Source: Streptomyces toyocaensis (GTDB lineage: Bacteria; Actinomycetota; Actinomycetes; Streptomycetales; Streptomycetaceae). From it: a DNA stretch of 64,000 bases. The notes below the pieces were generated by a model. It was not told the origin of the DNA, searched no databases, and was given only the letters and a program-made list of their open reading frames with translations. The translations under genes were made by a program, and so were the position numbers. Location: contig NZ_JFCB01000010.1 in the NCBI RefSeq assembly GCF_000725125.1, forward strand, positions 124,001-188,000, in the 5' to 3' direction. Position 1 is the first letter of the stretch, and every line of letters starts with the position of its first letter. Positions 56,384 through 64,000 of the stretch are shown in pieces.

Positions 56384-57220
56384 ATGACACCATCCGCACC
56401 CGACGAACCCGGCGCCGAGCGCCGGATCAGCCGCAAGAGCCTGCTCAGGGCGGCCGTCGCCGCCGGCGCCGCCGTCCCGCTGCTCGCGACGGGCACGGTG
56501 GCGCTCGCCAGGGACGCAGGCACCCAGGGACGGGACCTCACCCCGACACCGTTCTGCGACGACGGCGACGACCCCACGATTCCCCAGATGGAGGGCCCCT
56601 ACTTCAAGCCGAACTCCCCACTGCGCGCCAATCTGGTGACCCCGGGCACCCCGGGCACCCCGCTCACCGTCAGCGGCTACGTCTTCGGCCGGAACTGCGT
56701 CCCGCTGCGCGGGGTCCTGCTCGACTTCTGGCAGGCGGACAACGCGGGCGCCTACGACAACGTCGGATACACCTTCCGCGGACACCAGTTCACCGACGCC
56801 TCAGGCGCCTTCACCCTGCGGACGATCGTGCCCGGTCTCTATCCGGGACGCACCCGGCACCTTCACGTCAAGGCCCAGGCGCCCGGCGAACCCGTCCTGA
56901 CCACCCAGCTCTACTTCCCGGGCGAGCCCCGCAACAGCACGGACACCATCTTCGACCCGGCGCTGCTGATGAACGTCCGCAGCGCCGGCGGCGGCAAGGA
57001 AGCCACCTTCGACTTCGTCCTGAACGTGCAGGGCGACCCCACCGACCCGCCCACCGACCCGCCTACCGATCCGCCGAGCGGCAGCTGGGCGCCCGGCCGT
57101 GCCTACAGCGCCGGCGACAGGGTCACGCACAGTGGCGCCGGATACCGCTGCCTCCAGGCGCACACGTCCATGACGGGCTGGGAGCCCCCCAACGTTCCCG
57201 CCCTGTGGCGCCGCGAGTAG
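56384..57220 (+). CDS. Secreted intradiol dioxygenase with CBM5/12
   Basis: A 278-residue protein. A Tat-like signal (RRISRKSLLRAAVAAGAAV) precedes an intradiol ring-cleavage dioxygenase domain: QMEGPYFKPNSPLRANL near residue 68, FWQADNAGAYDN near 114-125, and RTRHLHVKAQAP near 157-168, supplying the Tyr and His ligands of ferric iron. A (DPPT)n linker precedes a C-terminal CBM5/12 module (WAPGRAYSAGDRVTHSGAGY). It resembles the characterised Streptomyces enzyme that cleaves catechols and binds lignocellulose. ATG 56384 follows GAGGAA. It should act outside the cell on lignin-derived catechols. Confidence 0.92.
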   Translation: MTPSAPDEPGAERRISRKSLLRAAVAAGAAVPLLATGTVALARDAGTQGRDLTPTPFCDDGDDPTIPQMEGPYFKPNSPLRANLVTPGTPGTPLTVSGYVFGRNCVPLRGVLLDFWQADNAGAYDNVGYTFRGHQFTDASGAFTLRTIVPGLYPGRTRHLHVKAQAPGEPVLTTQLYFPGEPRNSTDTIFDPALLMNVRSAGGGKEATFDFVLNVQGDPTDPPTDPPTDPPSGSWAPGRAYSAGDRVTHSGAGYRCLQAHTSMTGWEPPNVPALWRRE

Positions 57221-57400
57221 GAGCACCGCGGTTCGCGGACGGGGCGGGCCCACGGTTCCCGGACCGGCAGGCTCGCCCGTCCCCCGGGACCAGCGGGGCG
57301 CGGCGTGGCGCGCGGCTCGGCGAGGAGCGCGCCGGGCAGGTCCCGGAGCACCGCGCCGCCGGGACTCGCGGGCCGAAGCCGGAGGGGGAGGGACGGGTGG

Positions 57401-58314
57401 TCACGCTGCACGGGCGCCGGACCGGAGCTCGCCCGGACGGTCAGCTCCGGCAGGAGCAGGACGACCTCGTCGCCGCCCCGCCCGTCGAGCTTGGCGACGA
57501 GCTGCTCCACGGCGTGCCGGCCCATCTCCTGCGCCGGGACGGCCACGGACGTCAGCCGCACCGAGGCCTGGACGGCGACCTGTTCGGGGCAGACCGCGAC
57601 GACGGAGACGTCCTCGGGCACGGCACGGCCCTGCTGCCGCAGCAGGGCCGGCAGCGGTTCGACCGCCGACTCGTTCTGCACGACGAAGCCCGTGGTGCCG
57701 GGACGCTCGTCCAGGATGCGGGCCAGCGTCACGGCCGTCGCGTCGTACCCGCCCTCGCACGGACGGTGCAGCAGCCGCAGCCCCAGCTCCCGTGCGCGGG
57801 TGCGCAGTCCGTCCAGGGTGCGCTCGGCGAAGCCGGTGTGCCGTGTCGACGCAGGTCAGTCCGGTGGTGTCGGCGGGCAGTCCGATCAGCACCGCCGGCT
57901 GGTCGGTCTCGCGGAGCAGGGGCAGCCGCTCGTCGTCGAGTTCGACGTCCATGAGGATCATGCCGTCGGCGAGTCCGCTGCCCGCGACACGGCGCACCGC
58001 GTCCGGGCCCTCCTCGCCGGTGAGCAGCAGCACGTCGTACCCGTGGGTGCGGGCGGTGGTGGCCACCGCGATGGCGATCTCCGTCATCACCGGCACGTGG
58101 ATGTCCGTACGCAGGGGGATCATCAGCGCGACGATGTTGGACCTGCTGCCGGCCAGGGCGCGGGCCCCGGCGTTCGGGTGGTACCCGAGCTCGCGGATGC
58201 TCCGTTCGACCCGCTGCCGGGTGGTGGCGGAGAGGGACCGCTTGCCGCTGAGGACATAGCTCACCGTGCTCGCCGAGACTCGGGCGTCTGGGCGACCTCG
58301 GCCAGGGTGACCAT
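57401..58314 (-). pseudogene. LacI-family repressor, multiply frameshifted
   Basis: From ATG 58314 the helix-turn-helix begins MVTLAEVAQ, but a one-base shift near 58285 moves the frame; it continues STVSYVLSGKRSLSATTRQR and GYHPNAGARALAGS, then VALMIPLRTDIHVPVMTEI. Near 57850 about 30 residues expected in the sugar-binding domain are missing and the frame shifts again to GFAERTLDGLRTRARELGL and TGFVVQNESAVEPLPALL. The frame then runs past the normal end; the first frame has TGA at 57401. It would not give a working repressor. Confidence 0.8.
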
Positions 58315-58400
58315 CCACGTTCTCCCAGTGTGTGAAGCGCTTCGACGGATGCTTCGCCCTCGCGCCGAGCGGGCGACGGGCGCCCCCGCTGGACCGTCCC

Positions 58401-59036
58401 TCAGCGGCGGATGATGCCGAGCCCCAGGGCCGCGGCGACCGCGGCGGTGCGCGAGTCGACGCCGAGTTTGGCGTAGATGTGGGCCAGGTGCGACTTGACC
58501 GTGGCCTGGGTGAGGTGCAGCCGCTCGCTGACACGCTGGTTCGACAGCCCCTCGGCGACCAGGGTGAGCACCTCCGTCTCGCGGCGGGTCAGTGAGCTGT
58601 GCGGCGCGCGCAGGCGGTTCATCAGCCGGTCGGCGACCGCCGGCGCGAGGGTGGTGCGTCCCGCGGCGGCGGTGCGTACCGCGGCGGCCAGTTCCTCGGG
58701 CGGGGCGTCCTTGAGCAGGTACCCGGTGGCCCCGGCCTCGATGGCCGGGAGGGTGTCCGCGTCCGTGTCGTACGTGGTGACGATCAGCACCCGGGGCGCG
58801 CCCGGGCGGGCGGTGATGGCCGCGGTGGCCTGCGACCCGTTCATGCCGCCGCCGAACTGCAGGTCCATCAGCACCACGTCGGTCCCGCCGGCCGCGGCGA
58901 GTTCCACGGCCCGCTCGGCGGTGGCGGCCTCGGCGACGATGGTGAAGCCGGGCTCGGTCTCCAGCACCGCGCGCAGCCCGGCCCGCACCACCGGGTGGTC
59001 GTCGGCGATCAGGATGCGGATGGGGTGGTCGTTCAC
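58401..59036 (-). CDS. NarL-type response regulator
   Basis: A 211-residue response regulator. The receiver domain has RILIADDHPVVRAGL near residues 6-20 with DD, the phosphorylatable D of DVVLMDLQF near 56, and K in LLKDAPPEEL near 107. A LuxR-type helix-turn-helix follows (LTRRETEVLTLVAEGLSNQR and LTQATVKSHLAHIYAKLGV). GTG 59036 overlaps the kinase stop by four bases. Its cognate kinase is the preceding gene; the divergent ABC transporter genes are the likely targets. Confidence 0.93.
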   Translation of the reverse strand: MNDHPIRILIADDHPVVRAGLRAVLETEPGFTIVAEAATAERAVELAAAGGTDVVLMDLQFGGGMNGSQATAAITARPGAPRVLIVTTYDTDADTLPAIEAGATGYLLKDAPPEELAAAVRTAAAGRTTLAPAVADRLMNRLRAPHSSLTRRETEVLTLVAEGLSNQRVSERLHLTQATVKSHLAHIYAKLGVDSRTAAVAAALGLGIIRR

Positions 59037-60268
59037 TCGTGCCTGCTCTCGTGCGGGGTGCCGACGCCGCCGTCCGCGGCGTCCCGGTCCGGTGCCCCGA
59101 CCGGGAACCGTGCCGACAGGGCGGTGCCGCGGCCCGGGGACGACTCCAGGACGAGGGAGCCGCCGAGGGAGCGGGCCCGGGCCCGCATCGCGGCGATGCC
59201 GAACCCGCCCGCGGCCGGGTCCGGCGCCGGAAGCCGCCCGGGGTCGAACCCGGTGCCGTCGTCGACCACGTCGAGCCGCACGGCGTCGCCGGCGTGGGTC
59301 AGGGTGACCTCGCCGGTGGTGGCGCGGGCGTGGCGGACGGTGTTGGACAGCGCGGACTGGGCGATGCGCAGCAGGGCCACCTCGACGGCGGTCGGCAGGG
59401 AACGCGGCGGTCCGGCGCGGTGGAAGCGGACGGTGACGGGGTGCTGGGCACTCGTGGTGGCGCACAGCCGCTCCAGGGCGCCCGCCAGCGTGGTGCCCTC
59501 CAGCGCGGGCGGGGTGAGGGCGGCGACGAACCGGCGGGCCTCGGCGAGATTGCCGACGGCCGCCTGCCGGGCCTGCACGACGTGCGCGGCGGCGGCCTCC
59601 GGGCGGTCGGGCAGGGCACGTTCGGCGGCGCGCAGCAGCAACTGGATGCTCGACAGCCCCTGGGCGAGGGTGTCGTGGATCTCGCGGGCCAGCCGCTCAC
59701 GCTCGGCCAGCACACCCGCGGTGTGCTGCGCGGCGGCCAGATCGGCGCGGGTGACGGTGAGCTCCTCGATCAGGCGGCGCCGCCCCTCGCTCTCCCGGTA
59801 CAGGGCCTGGTAGCCCCACACCACCGCCACGGCGACGGCCGCGCCGAGCGCGGGCCCGATGGCCAGGGCCGGGGAGAATCCGCCCCGGTGCGCGGCGAAC
59901 GCGGTGACCGCGGCGACGGCCGTGCCCGTGACCGCGAGCAGCCCGCCGCGCCGCGACAGCAGGTGCAGCTGGAGGAAGTACAGCGGGAAGGCCAGCCACA
60001 CCCCGTCCGGGCTGAGCGCCAGCAACAGCAGCCAGACCGAGCCGAGCGCCGCCAGCCACCACGCGGCGGCGCGGCGGGAGGCGGCGACGGCCGGGGTGAG
60101 CGGCCCGACCGCGTACACCACCGCCACGGCGGCACACACGCCGGTCACGGCCCCCGCGTGCGCCGTGTCCCCGGTCAGTGCCCGCACGGCGGTCAGCGCG
60201 AGCAGACCCGCCACGAGCAGGTGCAGAGACCGGGCCAGGGCCCGGGTGGTCGGAGTGAGGCTGTTCAT
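59033..60268 (-). CDS. DesK/NarX-type sensor histidine kinase
   Basis: A 411-residue membrane kinase. Five or six hydrophobic segments fill residues about 10-160, with no large external loop, suggesting a membrane or small-molecule signal. A coiled coil (about 165-200) leads to HisKA_3 with the phosphoacceptor His in REIHDTLAQGLSS near 207, and the ATPase domain with NTVRHARATTGEV near 300 and DDGTGFDPG near 325. ATG 60268. It forms an operon with the response regulator and diverges from an ABC transporter, a common actinobacterial layout. Confidence 0.92.
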   Translation of the reverse strand: MNSLTPTTRALARSLHLLVAGLLALTAVRALTGDTAHAGAVTGVCAAVAVVYAVGPLTPAVAASRRAAAWWLAALGSVWLLLLALSPDGVWLAFPLYFLQLHLLSRRGGLLAVTGTAVAAVTAFAAHRGGFSPALAIGPALGAAVAVAVVWGYQALYRESEGRRRLIEELTVTRADLAAAQHTAGVLAERERLAREIHDTLAQGLSSIQLLLRAAERALPDRPEAAAAHVVQARQAAVGNLAEARRFVAALTPPALEGTTLAGALERLCATTSAQHPVTVRFHRAGPPRSLPTAVEVALLRIAQSALSNTVRHARATTGEVTLTHAGDAVRLDVVDDGTGFDPGRLPAPDPAAGGFGIAAMRARARSLGGSLVLESSPGRGTALSARFPVGAPDRDAADGGVGTPHESRHE

Positions 60269-60307
60269 CACCCCCCACCCTACGGAAAATGTGCATACCG
60301 GGCATCG

Positions 60308-60341
60308 ATCAAAAGGTGGAGACGCCCACCGACCCTTTGAT
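60308..60341. promoter_or_regulatory. Inverted repeat between kinase and ABC genes
   Basis: ATCAAAAGG (60308-60316) and CCCTTTGAT (60333-60341) are nine-base arms with one mismatch, around a GGTGG/CCACC inner pair. It lies in the 169-base divergent promoter region and is a candidate binding site of the response regulator. Confidence 0.4.
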
Positions 60342-60437
60342 TCCCAAAGTCCCCTCCTGGGTGCGATGCCCGCTGCCCGTGCCGGGCGCGACGGTGGGGG
60401 CACACCGTTTCCGCCGATCGCAGGGGCAGGTCAGCAC

Positions 60438-61529
60438 ATGTTCGTCGCCTGGAGGGATCTCACGTTCGCCAAGGGGCGCTTCGCCTTGATGGGCGCCGTG
60501 GTCGTCCTGATCACGCTGCTGGTCGGCCTCCTCTCCGGGCTGACGGCCGGGCTCGCCCGGCAGAACGTCTCCGCCGTCACCGGGCTGCCCGCCGACCGGA
60601 TCGCCTTCGCCGCTCCCGCCGCCGGCCAGGATCTCTCGTACGCCGACTCCGTCGTCACCGAGCGCCAGTGGCGGCAGTGGGCGAACACCCCCGGCGTCAC
60701 CCGCGCCGAGCCGCTCGGCATCACCACCACCCGGGCGAACGCCGGTGAGCGCGCCGCCGGCGTCTCCGTCTTCGGCGTCCTGCCGGGCTCCTCCCTGGCC
60801 CCCGCCGGCGACCGGATCGGCGACGGCACGGTGGTCGTGTCGGCCGCCGCGGCCGAAGGACTCGGCGTCGCCGCGGGTGACTCCGTCACCCTCGCCGGCC
60901 GGGAGCTGACCGTCGCCGCGACGCGCGGGGACGCCTCCTTCAGCCACACCCCTGTCGTCTGGGCCTCCCTGGCCACCTGGACGTCCCTCGCCCCGCCCGC
61001 CGGTGCCCGCGGCGGCGCTCCCACCGCGACCGTCATCGCCCTCGACACCGCCCGGGACGCCGACCTCGCGGCCGGCGACCGCGCCGCCGGCACCAGGACC
61101 GTCACCAAGGACGCGTCCCTCGCCGCGATCGGCTCCTACACCTCCGAGAACGGCTCCCTGCAGCTCATGCGCGGCTTCCTGTTCGCGATCTCCGCCCTGG
61201 TCGTCGGCGCCTTCTTCACCGTGTGGACCATCCAGCGCAGCGGTGACGTCGCCGTACTGAAGGCCCTGGGCGCCCCCACGCGCCGCCTGCTGGCGGACGC
61301 CCTCGGCCAGGCCCTGGTGCTGCTGACCGGCGGGACCCTGGCCGGCACCGCCCTCGCCGCCGCGATCGGCGCGGCCGTCTCGGGATCCGACATCCCCTTC
61401 GCCCTGACCCCCGCGACGGTCCTCGCCCCCGCCGCCGTGACGATCGTCCTCGGCGCGCTCGGGGCCGCCCTGTCCATCCGCCGCATCACCTCCGTCGACC
61501 CGCTGACCGCCCTGGGGAGCGCCCGATGA
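60438..61529 (+). CDS. FtsX/DevC-like ABC transporter permease
   Basis: A 363-residue permease. A first membrane segment (FALMGAVVVLITLLVGLLSGL near residues 16-36) is followed by a large extracytoplasmic domain of about 210 residues, then three more segments (LFAISALVVGAFFTVWTI, ALVLLTGGTLAGTALAAAIG, TPATVLAPAAVTIVLGALG), the MacB/FtsX layout. It ends four bases into the ATPase gene. Such pairs export peptides, antibiotics or act on the envelope. ATG 60438. Likely controlled by the divergent two-component system. Confidence 0.88.
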   Translation: MFVAWRDLTFAKGRFALMGAVVVLITLLVGLLSGLTAGLARQNVSAVTGLPADRIAFAAPAAGQDLSYADSVVTERQWRQWANTPGVTRAEPLGITTTRANAGERAAGVSVFGVLPGSSLAPAGDRIGDGTVVVSAAAAEGLGVAAGDSVTLAGRELTVAATRGDASFSHTPVVWASLATWTSLAPPAGARGGAPTATVIALDTARDADLAAGDRAAGTRTVTKDASLAAIGSYTSENGSLQLMRGFLFAISALVVGAFFTVWTIQRSGDVAVLKALGAPTRRLLADALGQALVLLTGGTLAGTALAAAIGAAVSGSDIPFALTPATVLAPAAVTIVLGALGAALSIRRITSVDPLTALGSAR

Positions 61530-62209
61530 GCCTCGAACTGACCGACGTCACCCTCACCTACCCCGACGGCGACACCCGTCTGACCGCCCTCGACCGGGTC
61601 ACCCTCGACGTCCCCCGGGGCACCGTCACGGCCGTCGTCGGGCCGTCCGGCTCCGGCAAGTCCAGCCTGCTCGCCGTCGCCGCCACCCTCGTCACCCCCG
61701 ACTCCGGCACCGTCACCGTCGACGGCACCCCGACGGCCGGCCTGAGCCGGAGCGACCTCACCGAACTGCGCCGCCGCAGCATCGGCATCGTCTTCCAGCA
61801 GCCCAACCTGCTGCCCGCCCTCACCGCCGCCGAACAGCTCCAGGTCATGGCCGGGATCGACGGCCGCTCGCCGGGCCGGGCCCGCGGCCGGGCCCTGGAA
61901 CTGCTCGACGCCGTCGGCCTCGCCGGCCAGGCGGGCCGCCGCCCCCACCAGCTCTCCGGCGGGCAGCGCCAACGGGTGAACATCGCCCGCGCCCTGATGA
62001 ACGACCCCACCGTCCTGCTGGTCGACGAACCCACGAGCGCCCTCGACCACGAACGCGGTGCCGCCGTGATGGACCTGCTCACCCGGCTCACCCACCGGCG
62101 CGCCACCGCCACCGTTCTGGTCACCCACGACCGCGCCCTGCTCACCTCCGTCGACCGGATCGCCGAGGTGCGCGACGGCCGCCTCACCCTGACGGCGCCC
62201 GCCCGCTGA
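61526..62209 (+). CDS. LolD-type ABC transporter ATPase
   Basis: A 227-residue ATPase. Walker A GPSGSGKSS near residues 38-46, signature LSGGQRQRVNIARAL near 144-158, Walker B VLLVDEPTSALD near 163. All canonical, unlike the ATPase at 27901. It overlaps the permease stop by four bases. A short GC hairpin (62196-62217) spans its stop and may terminate transcription. Confidence 0.94.
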   Translation: MSLELTDVTLTYPDGDTRLTALDRVTLDVPRGTVTAVVGPSGSGKSSLLAVAATLVTPDSGTVTVDGTPTAGLSRSDLTELRRRSIGIVFQQPNLLPALTAAEQLQVMAGIDGRSPGRARGRALELLDAVGLAGQAGRRPHQLSGGQRQRVNIARALMNDPTVLLVDEPTSALDHERGAAVMDLLTRLTHRRATATVLVTHDRALLTSVDRIAEVRDGRLTLTAPAR

Positions 62210-62257
62210 GGCGGGCGTGTCGGCCGAACGGACGCACGAAGGGTGGCAGGGCCGCTA

Positions 62258-62320
62258 CGAATCGGGTACATACGAACGGGTAGCACCAGTCAGTGACGAA
62301 CGTATGACTCCACCGATTCG
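62258..62320. promoter_or_regulatory. Nested inverted repeats upstream of acyl-CoA dehydrogenase
   Basis: CGAATCGG (62258-62265) pairs with CCGATTCG (62313-62320) and CATACG (62269-62274) with CGTATG (62301-62306). The two arm pairs are nested, allowing a hairpin of 8 plus 6 base pairs or two dimeric operators. It ends 17 bases before the ATG of the acyl-CoA dehydrogenase gene. Confidence 0.5.
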
Positions 62321-62337
62321 CGGCGAGGTGAGCCTCA

Positions 62338-64000
62338 TGTCCGCAGTACCCGAGTCTCCGTCCCGGCCCACGGTCACCGAACGGGAGGCCCGCGAGGTCG
62401 CGGAGGCCGCCCGGGAACAGGACTGGCGCAAGCCCAGCTTCGCCAAGGAACTGTTTCTCGGCCGCTTCCGGCTCGACCTGATCCACCCGCACCCCCTCCC
62501 CGCCGACGAGGACGCCCAGCGCGGTGAGGAGTTCCTCGCCAAACTCCGCGACTTCTGCGAGACGAAGATCGACGGGGCCACGATCGAGCGCGAGGCGCGC
62601 ATCCCCGACGAGGTGATCACCGGGCTGAAGGAGCTCGGCTCCCTCGGCATGAAGATCGACACCAAGTACGGCGGCCTCGGCCTCACCCAGGTCTACTACA
62701 ACAAGGCCCTCGCCCTGGTCGGCTCCGCCAGCCCGGCGATCGGCGCCCTGCTCTCCGCGCACCAGTCGATCGGCGTCCCGCAGCCTCTGAAGATCTTCGG
62801 CACGCGGGAGCAGCGGGAGACCTTCCTGCCGCGCTGCGCCCGCACCGACATCTCCGCCTTCCTGCTCACCGAGCCCGATGTGGGCTCCGACCCGGCCCGG
62901 CTCGCCACCACCGCCGTACCCGAAGGCGACGACTACGTGCTCGACGGCGTGAAGCTGTGGACCACCAACGGCGTGGTCGCCGACCTCCTCGTGGTCATGG
63001 CCCGGGTGCCGAAGTCCGAGGGCCACCGCGGCGGCATCACCGCCTTCGTCGTGGAGGCCGGCTCCGAGGGCATCACCGTCGAGAACCGCAACGCCTTCAT
63101 GGGCCTGCGCGGACTCGAGAACGGCGTCACCCGCTTCCACCGCGTCCGCGTCCCCGCCTCCCACCGCATCGGCGAGGAGGGCCAGGGCCTCAAGATCGCC
63201 CTCACCACGCTCAACACCGGACGGCTGTCGCTGCCCGCGATGTGCGTCGGCTCCGGCAAGTGGTGCCTGAAGATCGCCCGCGAGTGGTCGGCGGCCCGCG
63301 AGCAGTGGGGCAAGCCCGTCGCGCTGCACGAAGCCGTCGGCTCCAAGATCGCGTTCATCGCGGCGACCACCTTCGCGCTGGAAGCCGTCGTGGACCTGTC
63401 CTCGCAGATGGCCGACGAGAACCGCAACGACATCCGCATCGAGGCCGCCCTCGCCAAGCTGTACGGCTCGGAGATGGCCTGTCTGATGGCCGACGAACTG
63501 GTCCAGATCCGCGGCGGACGCGGCTTCGAGACCGCCGACTCCCTCCGCGCACGCGGCGAACGCGCGGTCCCCGCCGAGCAGATGCTGCGCGACCTGCGCA
63601 TCAACCGGATCTTCGAGGGCTCCACCGAGATCATGCACCTGCTGATCGCACGCGAGGCCGTGGACGCCCACCTCTCGGTCGCCGGCGACCTGATCGACCC
63701 GGAGAAGTCACTGGGCGACAAGGCGAAGGCGGGCGCGGGCGCGGGCGTCTTCTACGCCAAGTGGCTGCCGAGACTCGTCGCCGGACCGGGACAGCTCCCC
63801 GGCTCCTACAGCGAGTTCAAGCACGGGGTCGACCTGTCCCCGCACCTGCGCTACGTCGAGCGCACCTCCCGCAAGCTGGCCCGCTCCACCTTCTACGCCA
63901 TGTCCCGCTGGCAGGGGAGGATGGAGACCAAGCAGGGCTTCCTGGGCCGGATCGTCGACATCGGCGCCGAGCTGTTCGCGATGAGCGCCGCCTGCGTCCG
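62338..64000 (+). CDS. Acyl-CoA dehydrogenase (C-terminally cut by window)
   Basis: The frame is open from ATG 62338 to the window end, so 554 residues are seen. It is a large acyl-CoA dehydrogenase (about 600 residues in Streptomyces). Motifs: LGLTQVYYNKAL near residue 115, FLLTEPDVGSDPAR near 175-190 (flavin and substrate contacts), WTTNG near 206, ARGERAVPAEQMLRDLRINR near 400-420 and IFEGSTEIMHL near 422, which carries the region of the catalytic glutamate. It would introduce the alpha-beta double bond in acyl-CoA. The C-terminal part is outside the window. Confidence 0.92.

Noticed and set aside
55226..58314. All frame breaks as sequencing errors
   Set aside because: Single-base shifts could be errors, but the lost GH3 N-terminal half and the roughly 30-residue gap in LacI cannot be explained by isolated indels, so decay is preferred. 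Resequencing would settle the single-base cases.

Overview
The window is chromosomal DNA from a high-GC actinomycete, almost certainly a Streptomyces. The evidence is the extreme G/C bias at third codon positions, the block trmD-rplS-sipWXYZ-yraN-comM-dprA-whiG-rpsB-tsf-pyrH-frr-cdsA-rlmN, a sporulation sigma factor WhiG, four adjacent type I signal peptidases, a LAETG-type sortase substrate and a DasR-type operator at a chitinase promoter. It looks like core chromosome, with no insertion sequence, phage, integrase, tRNA, rRNA or CRISPR array.

Layout. 1-5.5 kb: end of rimM, trmD, rplS, four signal peptidase genes and a NUDIX hydrolase. 5.6-10.9 kb: DUF2469 protein, YraN nuclease-like protein, ComM-type AAA+ ATPase, DprA (with a TTA codon), WhiG and a TetR regulator. 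11-16.5 kb: M23 peptidase, then rpsB, tsf, pyrH, frr and cdsA, with hairpins separating rpsB/tsf and tsf/pyrH. 16.5-19.2 kb: membrane SpoIIE-type phosphatase and rlmN. 19.2-23.2 kb: a TPP riboswitch followed by a thiamine-type ABC importer. 23.2-28.7 kb: mycothiol-dependent-type enzyme, LAETG surface protein, LOG-family protein, VOC protein and an FtsX/LolD-like ABC pair.

28.8-55.2 kb is dominated by polyamine/GABA catabolism, interrupted by unrelated genes. An aminotransferase and Lrp regulator diverge from an aldehyde dehydrogenase (28.9-32.4 kb). A second operon carries an aldehyde dehydrogenase, a spermidine/putrescine ABC importer (PotD, A, B, C order) and a PuuB-like flavin oxidase (37.3-44.6 kb). 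GabT, a PucR regulator and a third aldehyde dehydrogenase follow (47.6-55.2 kb). Together they could import polyamines, oxidise them to GABA or its precursors, transaminate to succinic semialdehyde and oxidise to succinate. The glutamylation and deglutamylation enzymes are not in the window. Interspersed genes include a glycerophosphodiesterase, an adenosine deaminase, a NADAR protein, a secreted GH18 chitinase, a PAP2 phosphatase and an orphan VirD4/FtsK-like membrane ATPase.

55.2-58.3 kb is a decayed sugar-utilisation locus: a truncated, twice-frameshifted GH3 glycosidase remnant and a multiply disrupted LacI repressor flank an intact secreted intradiol dioxygenase fused to a CBM5/12 module. 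58.4-62.2 kb holds a NarL/DesK-type two-component system divergent from an ABC transporter. The window ends inside an acyl-CoA dehydrogenase.

I saw no clearly new defence or mobile system. The most worthwhile leads are the decayed GH3/LacI locus, the sipX frame anomaly, the repeated DnaA-box palindrome, the TTA codon in dprA, the orphan ATPase, and several strong uncharacterised inverted repeats at promoters.
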